Of a DNA stretch of 64,000 bases, positions 43,265 through 52,122 are shown piece after piece. The notes beneath the pieces are model-generated. The model did not search any database. It saw only the letters and a list, made by a program, of their open reading frames with translations, and was not told where the DNA came from. Positions within the stretch are counted from its first letter, which is position 1, and every line of letters starts with the position of its first letter. Location: assembly GCF_001543325.1 (NCBI RefSeq), contig NZ_CP013355.1, forward strand, positions 2,200,001-2,264,000. The letters are read 5' to 3'. The position numbers and the translations under genes are program-made. The stretch is from Lutibacter profundi (lineage in GTDB: Bacteria; Bacteroidota; Bacteroidia; Flavobacteriales; Flavobacteriaceae).

Positions 43265-44523
43265 TGTCAAAATCAATCCTAATTTTTTATATCGTCGTTA
43301 TTTTTAGTTCAATACATGTATTTGGTCAACAAAAAGTTTTTGATGGAAACCCCGATTCTGCTTTTGAAGTAGCTAGAGAGTTAGCATTTAATAAGCATAG
43401 AAAACAAGCACAAGACTCTTTGTTGTTTATTTTAACAAAGTACCCTAATTATCATGATATTAGAGCCTTTTTAGCTAGTACATACTCTTGGGATAGCAAT
43501 TATAAAAAAGCAAGAAAAGAATTTATGTATGTATTAAATAAAGATCCTCAAAGACAAACAACTTGGATTGCAGCTATCAACAATGAGTTGTGGAGTGAAT
43601 CTCCTTTTAAAGCATTAGAATTAACAACTACAGCTTTAAAATATTTTCCAAACAATGAAGAAATTTTATTGTTGAAAGCAAAAGCACAACAAAATGGAAA
43701 GAATCCTGAAGATGCATTGGCAACAGTTGAGCAAGTTATTCTATTAAACCCCAGTAATCAAAAAGCACTAGATTATAAAAATAGTTTAATAAATGCATTG
43801 AGTTTTAATACTATTGGTTTAAGAGCTGCAGTTGATTTGTATTCTGAAGTGTTTGACCCAATGCAATTACACACATTAAAATACAGTAGACAAACTAAAT
43901 ACGGAAGTTTAATCGCCAAAGTAAATTTTAGCAGAAGATTCCAAGAAAATGGAATGCAATTTGAAGTTGATTTATACCCTAAAATTGTAGAAGGCTTATA
44001 CGCTTACTTAAATGTTGGATTTGCAAATACATTTTTATTTCCAGATTATAGATATGGAGCAGAACTGTATAAATCTTTACCTAAGAGTTTTGAAATTTCA
44101 GCAGGATTCAGAGCTTTAAAATATACTTCTACAACCACTATTTATACTGGCTCTATTGGTTGGTATACAGGTAATAGTTATTGGGCTTTTAGAACATACA
44201 TAACTCCAAATGATAATGGAATTAGTAAATCGGGAACTTTAAACTATAGAAAATACAGAAAAGATGCAGATAATTATTTTTCAGTTGCATTTGGAATGGG
44301 ATATTCTCCTGAAATAGATAGATTTAATTTTGGAGGAAATGAAAATTTAATTATTAATTTACAATCTCAAAATTTAAATTCAGGATATTATTTTTCTTCT
44401 AAAAACAATAAAAATTTATGGGGCTCAAGGTTTGAGATTATTCATCAAGAAATCACTTTTGATCCAGGAAATTACTTTTGGATATATTCTTTTGTGTTTT
44501 CTTGGGAAGTAAAATTTAGATAA
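43264..44523 (+). CDS. YaiO-family outer-membrane beta-barrel protein with TPRs
   Basis: This 419-residue protein has a signal peptide ending VFGQQ, TPR-like repeats (about 30-175) and a C-terminal barrel (about 185-419; LIAKVNFSRRF, YGAELYKSLPKSFEISAGFR, WSWEVKFR-like end) of YaiO type. A periplasmic TPR domain plus an outer-membrane barrel is also how PgaA-type exporters are built, so a role in exporting or modifying the glycan made by the GT2 protein is plausible. Its start overlaps the previous stop. Confidence 0.85.
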   Translation: MSKSILIFYIVVIFSSIHVFGQQKVFDGNPDSAFEVARELAFNKHRKQAQDSLLFILTKYPNYHDIRAFLASTYSWDSNYKKARKEFMYVLNKDPQRQTTWIAAINNELWSESPFKALELTTTALKYFPNNEEILLLKAKAQQNGKNPEDALATVEQVILLNPSNQKALDYKNSLINALSFNTIGLRAAVDLYSEVFDPMQLHTLKYSRQTKYGSLIAKVNFSRRFQENGMQFEVDLYPKIVEGLYAYLNVGFANTFLFPDYRYGAELYKSLPKSFEISAGFRALKYTSTTTIYTGSIGWYTGNSYWAFRTYITPNDNGISKSGTLNYRKYRKDADNYFSVAFGMGYSPEIDRFNFGGNENLIINLQSQNLNSGYYFSSKNNKNLWGSRFEIIHQEITFDPGNYFWIYSFVFSWEVKFR

Positions 44524-44541
44524 ACATTATAAAGAGTTAAT

Positions 44542-45012
44542 ATGGCTGTTGAAATAGAACGAAAATTTTTAGTTAAAGGTGATTTTAAAAATTTAGCTAT
44601 TAAGAAATATAGCATAGCTCAAGGGTTTTTATCAACAGTACCTGAACGAACTGTTCGCATTAGAATTAGAGAAAATAAAGGGTTTATTACCGTTAAGGGA
44701 ATTAGTGATAATAAAGGGATTTCTCGATTTGAATGGGAAAAAGAAATTTCTAAAACTGATGCAGAAAGTTTATTAGCTCTTTGTGAAAATACAATAATAG
44801 AAAAAGTAAGATACATTATTCCGGCTAGCAATAACCTTTTTTTTGAGGTAGATGAATTTTTAGGTGAAAATAAAGGGCTTATTGTAGCTGAAATTGAACT
44901 GCCAAATGTAAATACAACTTTTAAAAAACCTGATTGGTTAGGAGATGAAGTTACGGGGCAAGTAAAATATTACAACGCTATGTTGGCCCAAAAATCATTT
45001 AATAAATGGTAA
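44542..45012 (+). CDS. CYTH-domain protein (inorganic triphosphatase type)
   Basis: The 156-residue protein opens with VEIERKFLV, the ExExK signature of the CYTH superfamily, followed by charged strand motifs (TVRIRIRENKGFITVKG, FEWEKEI, EVDEFLGENKGLIVAEIELP). Bacterial members hydrolyse tripolyphosphate or organic triphosphates in the cytoplasm. Its link to the surrounding glycan genes is unclear. Confidence 0.92.
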   Translation: MAVEIERKFLVKGDFKNLAIKKYSIAQGFLSTVPERTVRIRIRENKGFITVKGISDNKGISRFEWEKEISKTDAESLLALCENTIIEKVRYIIPASNNLFFEVDEFLGENKGLIVAEIELPNVNTTFKKPDWLGDEVTGQVKYYNAMLAQKSFNKW

Positions 45013-45046
45013 ATTATAATTATATTGCTACATAAATTGAAAAAAT

Positions 45047-46864
45047 ATGTTAGAATTAGCAGGAATTATAGTTTTAGGAATCATTGCTCAATGGGTAGCG
45101 TGGAAATTTAAAATTCCAGCTATTTTACCTCTAATTATAATTGGCTTACTAGTAGGCCCAATATCAACACTATATACAGTAGACGGAACCAAATTATTAG
45201 AGCCTGTTTGGAATGGAAAAGAAGGTTTGTTTCCAGGTGAACGTTTGTTTAATTTTGTTTCATTAGCCATTAGTATAATTTTATTTGAAGGAGGTTTAAC
45301 ACTTAAAAAAGAAGAGGTTTTAAATGTAGGATCTTCTATTTTAAAGCTAATAACAGTTGGTTCTCTAATTACTTTTATTGGTGCAGGAATAGCAGCACAC
45401 TTTATATTTAATTTAAGTTGGCAAATTTCCTTTTTGTTTTCTGCCTTAATTATTGTTACAGGGCCAACTGTAATAGCTCCAATCTTACGAAATATACCAC
45501 TTAAAAAAGATGTGTCGGCGGTTTTAAAATGGGAAGGTATTTTAATAGATCCAATAGGAGCCTTGGTATCTGTATTAGTTTTTGAATTTATAATTGTTGG
45601 AGAAGGTTATGAATATACAAAAGAAGCTCTTATAGAATTTGGTAAAATTATAATTATTGGGACTTCAATTGGGTTTACATCAGCATATGCACTCTTTTAT
45701 GCTATTAAATTTAAAGTAATTCCTCATTATTTATTAAATGTAATTGTTCTCTCTAGTGTCCTTGCTGTATTTGTTTTATCAGATTTGTTTGCTCATGAAT
45801 CAGGATTATTAGCTGTTGTTATTATGGGAATGGTACTTGGAAATATGAAAATAAATGAATTGAAAGAAATCTTATACTTTAAAGAATCTTTAAGTATTTT
45901 GTTAATATCAATTTTGTTTATTCTTTTGGCAGCCAACATGAATATTAAAGATATGTTGTTGTTGTATAGATGGGAAACAGCGTTATTATTTGCAATTATT
46001 ATTTTGATACTTAGACCTTTATCTGTTTTTTTTAGTACAATAAATTCAGGATTAAAATTAAATGAAAAATTATTTATAAGTTGGGTAGGCCCAAGAGGTA
46101 TAGTTGCTGCAGGTATTGCTTCTTTATTTGGATTGAAGTTATCAATGGAAGGTGAACCAGATGCTGAATATATTACACCTTTAGTGTTTATGGTTGTATT
46201 GGGAACAGTTTTATTAAATGCTACAACGGCTAGGTTATTTGCTAAAATTTCAGGAGTATTCTTAAAATCATCTAATGGAATTATTATTATTGGTGCGTCA
46301 AATTTTGCACGCTTAATAGCTTTGTATTTGCAAAAAAATAACAGAAGAGTTGTTTTAATAGATAGTAACATAAATCATATAAATAAGGCGAAATCACTTG
46401 GGTTAGAAGCCATAGAAGGAAATGTTTATTCAGATGATTTGATTGAAAATATAGAATTAAATGATATAGGGTTTTTATTAGCACTCACCGGAAGTGCTTC
46501 TGTAAATGAATTTGCAATTGAGAAATTCACTAAAATATTTGGAGAGAAAGGAGCTTACAGACTTATTTCAAGTGATGAAATGAAAGCAGACAACACAGTA
46601 CCTGTTCAAAATTTATTTATAGATAATGACGATTATATTAACTTAAGTGAAATTGTTCGAGATTTCCCACTAATAAATGAAGTTACTATAAATTCAAACG
46701 AGCACTACATAGCTTTACTAAAGGAAATTGATAAAGAACCACAGGCTGTACCTTTATTTTTAAAAGATAACAATAATGAAATACACATAATTTCCTCATT
46801 AAAAGACTCTTCTAAAATTGAGAAAGGAAATATATTAATTTATCTTGGAAAAAAAATTATTTAG
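45047..46864 (+). CDS. CPA1-type cation/H+ antiporter with C-terminal RCK (TrkA-N) domain
   Basis: The 605-residue protein has about twelve membrane helices (1-400) and a nucleotide-binding RCK domain (about 410-530; IIIIGASNFARLIALYLQ, VVLIDSN) plus a TrkA-C-like end. The ion-site helix reads WEGILIDPIGA, with Ile-Asp where the short antiporter at 1.0 kb has Asn-Asp, as in RCK-linked NhaP2/KefB-like exchangers. NAD(H) or adenine nucleotides may regulate it. Confidence 0.88.
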   Translation: MLELAGIIVLGIIAQWVAWKFKIPAILPLIIIGLLVGPISTLYTVDGTKLLEPVWNGKEGLFPGERLFNFVSLAISIILFEGGLTLKKEEVLNVGSSILKLITVGSLITFIGAGIAAHFIFNLSWQISFLFSALIIVTGPTVIAPILRNIPLKKDVSAVLKWEGILIDPIGALVSVLVFEFIIVGEGYEYTKEALIEFGKIIIIGTSIGFTSAYALFYAIKFKVIPHYLLNVIVLSSVLAVFVLSDLFAHESGLLAVVIMGMVLGNMKINELKEILYFKESLSILLISILFILLAANMNIKDMLLLYRWETALLFAIIILILRPLSVFFSTINSGLKLNEKLFISWVGPRGIVAAGIASLFGLKLSMEGEPDAEYITPLVFMVVLGTVLLNATTARLFAKISGVFLKSSNGIIIIGASNFARLIALYLQKNNRRVVLIDSNINHINKAKSLGLEAIEGNVYSDDLIENIELNDIGFLLALTGSASVNEFAIEKFTKIFGEKGAYRLISSDEMKADNTVPVQNLFIDNDDYINLSEIVRDFPLINEVTINSNEHYIALLKEIDKEPQAVPLFLKDNNNEIHIISSLKDSSKIEKGNILIYLGKKII

Positions 46865-46970
46865 TTTTTTAACTTATTAATAATAATTACTAAACATTAA
46901 AATTACAATAATACCTTTAATTGCACCCCAAATAAGTTCAATAAATAGTTTTGAATGTAAATTTTGATGT

Positions 46971-47834
46971 GTGAATTCAAATAAGAAGAAAAGAAAACTT
47001 GATGTTGTTGTAATTTCAGATGTTCACTTAGGTACTTATGGGTGTCATGCAAAAGAATTGTTACGCTACCTCAAAAGTATCAATCCTACAACCATAATTC
47101 TTAATGGAGATATAATTGACATTTGGCAGTTTAAGAAAAGCTATTGGCCAAAAGCACATATGAAAGTGATAAAATATATAATTGGCTGGATTTCTGAAGG
47201 TAAAGAAATTTATTATATCACGGGGAATCATGATGAAATGCTTCGAAAATTCATTGATTTTAAAATCAGTTCTTTCTCAATAAAAAACAAAGTAGTACTT
47301 GAATTGGATGGTAAAAAAGCTTGGTTTTTTCACGGAGATGTTTTTGATGTTACTATGGAGCATTCAAAATGGTTAGCAAAACTAGGCGCAAAAGGATATG
47401 ATTTGTTAATACTTATAAATAAACTGGTAAACAATATTAGTGAGTTTTTTGGAAAAGGGAAGATTTCATTATCAAAAAAAATTAAAGACAGTGTAAAATC
47501 TGCTGTAAAATTTGTAAATAATTTTGAAAAAACGGCTACGAATATTGCAATCCAAAACAAGTTTGATTATGTTGTTTGTGGGCATATACACCAACCTGTT
47601 ATTAAAAATATTGTTACAAATGAAGGAGAGGTAATGTATTTGAACTCTGGTGATTGGATAGAGAATTTAACAGCGTTAGAATATAATAATAAAAAGTGGT
47701 CTTTGTATAAATACAATGATGCTCATTACAAAAAAGAAGATTTTAAAGTAATAAATAATGAAATAGATGTTATAGATAAAACTGCTAAAGAAATTTTTGG
47801 AGAATTGGTTGAAGACTTTAATTTTAAAAATTAA
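46971..47834 (+). CDS. LpxH-like metallophosphoesterase (UDP-2,3-diacylglucosamine diphosphatase family)
   Basis: A GTG start gives 287 residues. All calcineurin-like metal motifs are present: DVHLG, NGDIIDIW, GNHDE, FHGDVFD and CGHIHQP. This is the long LpxH-like type common in Bacteroidota and often found beside glycosyltransferases. It may not be the main lipid A enzyme. It follows the antiporter by 106 bases and is next to the TIGR00661-type glycosyltransferase, so it may act on a glycolipid intermediate. Confidence 0.85.
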   Translation: MNSNKKKRKLDVVVISDVHLGTYGCHAKELLRYLKSINPTTIILNGDIIDIWQFKKSYWPKAHMKVIKYIIGWISEGKEIYYITGNHDEMLRKFIDFKISSFSIKNKVVLELDGKKAWFFHGDVFDVTMEHSKWLAKLGAKGYDLLILINKLVNNISEFFGKGKISLSKKIKDSVKSAVKFVNNFEKTATNIAIQNKFDYVVCGHIHQPVIKNIVTNEGEVMYLNSGDWIENLTALEYNNKKWSLYKYNDAHYKKEDFKVINNEIDVIDKTAKEIFGELVEDFNFKN

Positions 47835-47838
47835 AAGC

Positions 47839-48858
47839 ATGAAAATATTATACGCAATACAAGGTACAGGTAACGGGCATTTAAGCAGAGCGAAAGAAGT
47901 AATACCAGCGTTATTAAATAGAGCTCAAGTAGATATTTTAATAAGTGGTACTCAGGCAGAAGTAGTTTTAGATTACACTATAAATTATAGGTATAAAGGG
48001 CTTAGTTTTTACTTTGGTAAAAACGGAGGAATTGATTTTGTAAAAACACTAAAAAACAATAATATTTTTAGAATATTTTCAGAAATTAGAAAGTGTCCAG
48101 TAAAAAATTATGATTTAATAATTAATGATTTTGAGCCAATATCAGCTTGGGCGTGTAGGTTGAGAGGTGTAAAAAGTATATCTCTTAGTCACCAAAGTAT
48201 ATTATATACTAAAAATGTACCTAAACCTTTCCATAGGGATTTACTAGGTAGCTTCATTATTAAAAATTATGCAAAATGTGCATACAATTATGGTTTTCAT
48301 TTTAAAAAATATAACAACAAAGTATATACTCCAATTATTAGAAATAACATTAGGTTGCTTAAACGTACTGAGAAAGATCATTTTACAGTGTACTTACCCG
48401 CATATTCTGACAAAAGAATAATAGACGTACTATCTAGAATTAAAGGTGTAAAATGGAAAGTTTTTTCTAAAGAAGCAAAAAAATATTACCAAAAGAAGAA
48501 TGTATTTGTAAAGCCAATTGATAGTGAAAAATTTGAAAAAAGTTTAGCTTCTTGTCAAGGAATTTTATGCGGAGCAGGTTTTGAAAGTCCGGCAGAAGCC
48601 ATTTTTTTAAAAAAGAAATTATTGGTAATACCTATGAAAAATCAATACGAACAGCACTTTAATGCAAAAGCATTGGAAGAATTAGGTGTGCCAACGTTAA
48701 AATCTTTAAAAAAGAAGCACATTTCAAAAATTAAAACTTGGATTGAAAGTAATGAAAAAGTTGAGTTAGATTTTCCAAATGAAACCCAACAGATAGTAGA
48801 TTATATTTTATACGAATTTATTGAAAAGGCAACTATTTCTGAATTAGAAACTATTTAG
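47839..48858 (+). CDS. Glycosyltransferase-like protein (MJ1255/VC2487 type)
   Basis: ATG 47839, 4 bases after the previous stop, is chosen (339 residues); the open frame runs 14 codons farther up but overlaps the upstream gene. The N-terminal YAIQGTGNGHLSRAKEV is the GT-B loop of the TIGR00661 group, and the C-terminal CGAGFESPAEAIFLKKKLLVIP with QYEQHFNAKALEELG is the donor-binding half. The group resembles MurG and UDP-glycosyltransferases. Acceptor unknown. Confidence 0.85.
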   Translation: MKILYAIQGTGNGHLSRAKEVIPALLNRAQVDILISGTQAEVVLDYTINYRYKGLSFYFGKNGGIDFVKTLKNNNIFRIFSEIRKCPVKNYDLIINDFEPISAWACRLRGVKSISLSHQSILYTKNVPKPFHRDLLGSFIIKNYAKCAYNYGFHFKKYNNKVYTPIIRNNIRLLKRTEKDHFTVYLPAYSDKRIIDVLSRIKGVKWKVFSKEAKKYYQKKNVFVKPIDSEKFEKSLASCQGILCGAGFESPAEAIFLKKKLLVIPMKNQYEQHFNAKALEELGVPTLKSLKKKHISKIKTWIESNEKVELDFPNETQQIVDYILYEFIEKATISELETI

Positions 48859-49177
48859 AATTTTTCCAATATTGAGGTTTGGTTTCTTCAGTTTTTTGAT
48901 TCCAATACTCGTGCGTTACTTTTCTACCATCTAAGGTTTTTAATTTACGTTCAAACACCCATATAGTTGGGTTAAAAACCATATCAGTTACAGCAACGGT
49001 ATACAATTGAGGTTCTTCTTCAGATTTTCTTTTTTCTTCTTGAATAACTACTTCAAAACCATTGTGTTCTAATAATTTTTTTAAAAAATCTTTACGGTTT
49101 TCATCTGTCTTTTTTTCAACAAAAGTAACTCGTTGATCTTCAATACTCCCAAACAAATGTTTGCCTCCTAGTGCCAT
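48851..49177 (-). CDS. Conserved small protein at the end of the nuo operon, unknown function
   Basis: The 108-residue basic/acidic protein (MALGGKHLFGSIEDQRVTFVEKK) has no signal peptide or membrane helix and contains strands around LYTVAVTDMVFNPTIWVFERKLKTLDG. It starts 11 bases after nuoN and overlaps the end of the convergent glycosyltransferase gene by 8 bases. It may be a complex I accessory or just a linked gene. Confidence 0.7.
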   Translation of the reverse strand: MALGGKHLFGSIEDQRVTFVEKKTDENRKDFLKKLLEHNGFEVVIQEEKRKSEEEPQLYTVAVTDMVFNPTIWVFERKLKTLDGRKVTHEYWNQKTEETKPQYWKNSK

Positions 49178-49188
49178 ACTAAATTAAT

Positions 49189-50613
49189 TTAAAAACTATT
49201 ACTAATTGAGAAAATATACTCATATAATGGGCTGTATAAACCTGCAACTAAAATACCTACAGCTGCCATAATTAAGCCTAATTTCATGTAAGGTTTACTT
49301 TTAAAATATGGGATAGCGTCAGGGTTTTTTCGTAAAAACATAGCTCTAATCACCAATAAATAATAATACAATGAAATTGTAGCGTTTACAACTCCAATAA
49401 ATACTAAAATATAATAACCTTTACTTGCAGCAGCCACATATAAAAAGAATTTACCAAAAAAACCTGCTAATGGAGGTATTCCTGCTAATGAAAATAAAGA
49501 TAGCATCATAACCATACTTAACCTTGGATTGGTTCTGTAAAACCCTTCATAATCATCAATATTTTCTTTATTTGATGCGGCTGATATTGCTTGTACAACA
49601 CCAAAAGCTCCCAAATTTGAGAAAATATAAACAGCTACAAAATAAACAACAGTTGTAGCACCCAATTGATCAACAGATAATAAACCTAATAAGATAAAAC
49701 CAGCCTGTGCAATTGAAGAATACGCTAAAAAACGTTTCATGTTTTGTTGTCTTAAAGCAAAAAGATTTCCAACAAACATAGTGGCTATTGCAATGATGTA
49801 TATAATTTTACTCCAAATAGGAATTAAGGGCTTAAAAACAGTAAATAAAACGATCATTAAAATAACTACAGCTGCACCTTTTGATATAACAGATAAATAA
49901 GAGGCTACATTTATAGGCGCACCTTCATAAACGTCAGCAGTCCAAAAATGAAATGGAGCTAGTGAAATTTTAAATGCCAAACCGGAAAAGAAAAATATAA
50001 ATCCTAAGATAGAAAGATTTGAAATTGTTAAAATTTCAGCCATAGCATCAAAATAGATGGTTCCTGTAGTTGCATATAATAGAGAAACACCAAATATTGT
50101 AGAACCCGAAGCTAAAGCAGAAGACAAAATATATTTTACACCTGCTTCAGCAGATTTTCTTTTAAAGGTTTCATAAGCTACTAAAGCGGCAACAGGAAGT
50201 GTTGTTAATTCAAGGCCAATATAGAACATTAAAAAATCTCCAGCAGAAATCATGTAATATGTACCTAGTAAAGAAGATAAAATAAGAATTAAAAATTCTG
50301 TTGATTTGTTTTCAGTAATTACCTTTTCTTTAAGCCAATCAGCAGATTGTAACAATAAAATTAAAACACCAATACTTAGTGTAGTTTTAAATAAATGTAA
50401 TAGGGCATTTGTTCTAAACATTCCGCCAAATATTTCACCGGTATTTAAAGGTAAAAAACCTATCACTGTATTTATTGTTAATAAAATAAGTGCAAATGGA
50501 ATTATACTTGCTTTTTGTTTCTTGTTAGAAAATATTTCGAAAATTACTAACAATAATATAATTGCCAATAACCCTATTTCTGAACGCATTAATAGTAAAC
50601 TTTCCCAGTTCAT
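49189..50613 (-). CDS. nuoN: Complex I subunit N, proton-pumping membrane subunit
   Basis: The 474-residue, roughly 14-helix antiporter-like subunit contains the half-channel helices with LAFKISLAPFHFWTADVYEGAP (proton-path lysine and histidines) and LAYSSIAQAGFILLGL. Its family position and place at the end of nuoKLMN identify NuoN. It sits at the middle of the membrane arm. Confidence 0.95.
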   Translation of the reverse strand: MNWESLLLMRSEIGLLAIILLLVIFEIFSNKKQKASIIPFALILLTINTVIGFLPLNTGEIFGGMFRTNALLHLFKTTLSIGVLILLLQSADWLKEKVITENKSTEFLILILSSLLGTYYMISAGDFLMFYIGLELTTLPVAALVAYETFKRKSAEAGVKYILSSALASGSTIFGVSLLYATTGTIYFDAMAEILTISNLSILGFIFFFSGLAFKISLAPFHFWTADVYEGAPINVASYLSVISKGAAVVILMIVLFTVFKPLIPIWSKIIYIIAIATMFVGNLFALRQQNMKRFLAYSSIAQAGFILLGLLSVDQLGATTVVYFVAVYIFSNLGAFGVVQAISAASNKENIDDYEGFYRTNPRLSMVMMLSLFSLAGIPPLAGFFGKFFLYVAAASKGYYILVFIGVVNATISLYYYLLVIRAMFLRKNPDAIPYFKSKPYMKLGLIMAAVGILVAGLYSPLYEYIFSISNSF

Positions 50614-50625
50614 ATTTTTAATTTT

Positions 50626-52113
50626 TTAGAGTAACCGTTCTAAAAACGGTTGAATACTTGCTTTAATCATTTCACTTAATCCAAGAGGCATTACACCAAT
50701 AATAACAACAGGAATCATTAGTAATACCAACCCTACTTTTTCATACCAGGTTGCTTTCGGTAATTTTCTATATTCATCATTTGTAATAGGCCCCATCATA
50801 ATTTTACCTACCATTCTTAAAATATAAACAGCTGTAACAACAATAGATGAAACTACAATTATTGTTAGAATTCTATGAAACATATCAGGATGCTCAAAAG
50901 CACCAACAAAAATATTCATTTCAGCCACAAAACCACTAAAACCAGGTAATCCTAAATAGGCTAAACCAGTAATTACATAAATAGCGCCTATAAAAGGTAA
51001 AATTTTCATTAAACCACTTAATTTAGATATTTCACGTGTATGTGTTCTTCCATACACCATTCCAATTAGAGCAAAGAATAATGCGGTTAACAATCCATGA
51101 GATAAAGATTGAATAATAGCTCCATTCCAAGCCGTTTTATTTAACATTAGTAAAGCAAATAAAACGAGACCTAAGTGGCTAACAGAAGCATAAGCATTTA
51201 CATATTTTAAATCTTTTTGCATAATAGCTCCAAAAGCTCCATAAATAACACCAGTAGCAGATAAAACTAAGAAGAAATTAGACCAACTTAAAGCACCTAG
51301 TGGTAATAAATACATGGCGATTCTAAACACACCATAACCTCCCAATTTCATAAGTACTCCTGCATGTAACATAGATACTGCAGTTGGTGCAGAAGCATGA
51401 CCTGATGGTGACCAAGTATGGAAAGGAAACAGAGCCCCAATTACAGCAAAGCCAACAAAAACCAAAGGGAAAAATATATTTTGAGCAGCAAGAGGAATAT
51501 TAACTTTTGCAATTTCTAAAATATTAAATGTTAACGCTCCTCCATCAGCATTAGAATTAAAATATATTCCAAAGATACCTACCGATAATACAGCTGAAGC
51601 ACCCATTAACATCAAGGTTAATTTCATTGCAGAATTTTCCTTAGGGCCAGAACCCCAAATACCAATTAGTAGATACATTGGAATTACAGCAATTTCGTAG
51701 AAAACAAATAGTGTAAATAAGTCGGTTGAAATGAAAAACCCAAAAACTCCCGATGATAAAACAATCAACGAAATAAAGAATTCTTTAGGTAAATCATCTA
51801 TTTTCCAAGAAATAAATACACCAGCTAAAACAATAATAGATGTTAACGCAATCATAACTACTGAAATTGCATCAACTCCAATACTGTAATGAATGTTCAA
51901 GCTTTCAAACCAAACAGCATCTTTGGTGAAAACCATAATGTCATTATTTACAGCTCGCTCTTTTATATAAGCAAATATTAAATTTATTGACATTGCAAAT
52001 TGAATTGCCATTCCTATTAGTGATATTATTCTTGCTTGTTTTAAATTTTTAGCAAAAGCTAAAATTAAAACAGTTAAAACAGGTACTATTACAAAAAGTG
52101 ATAAAATATCCAT
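50626..52113 (-). CDS. nuoM: Complex I subunit M, proton-pumping membrane subunit
   Basis: The 495-residue antiporter-like subunit has FPFHTWSPSGHASAPTAVSMLHAGVLMKLGGYG, with glutamate and lysine pump residues in adjacent helices (FYEIAVIPMYLLIGIWG, KDLKYVNAYASVSHLG). Length and motifs match NuoM. It is 9 bases downstream of nuoL. Confidence 0.95.
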   Translation of the reverse strand: MDILSLFVIVPVLTVLILAFAKNLKQARIISLIGMAIQFAMSINLIFAYIKERAVNNDIMVFTKDAVWFESLNIHYSIGVDAISVVMIALTSIIVLAGVFISWKIDDLPKEFFISLIVLSSGVFGFFISTDLFTLFVFYEIAVIPMYLLIGIWGSGPKENSAMKLTLMLMGASAVLSVGIFGIYFNSNADGGALTFNILEIAKVNIPLAAQNIFFPLVFVGFAVIGALFPFHTWSPSGHASAPTAVSMLHAGVLMKLGGYGVFRIAMYLLPLGALSWSNFFLVLSATGVIYGAFGAIMQKDLKYVNAYASVSHLGLVLFALLMLNKTAWNGAIIQSLSHGLLTALFFALIGMVYGRTHTREISKLSGLMKILPFIGAIYVITGLAYLGLPGFSGFVAEMNIFVGAFEHPDMFHRILTIIVVSSIVVTAVYILRMVGKIMMGPITNDEYRKLPKATWYEKVGLVLLMIPVVIIGVMPLGLSEMIKASIQPFLERLL

Positions 52114-52122
52114 TACATTAAA

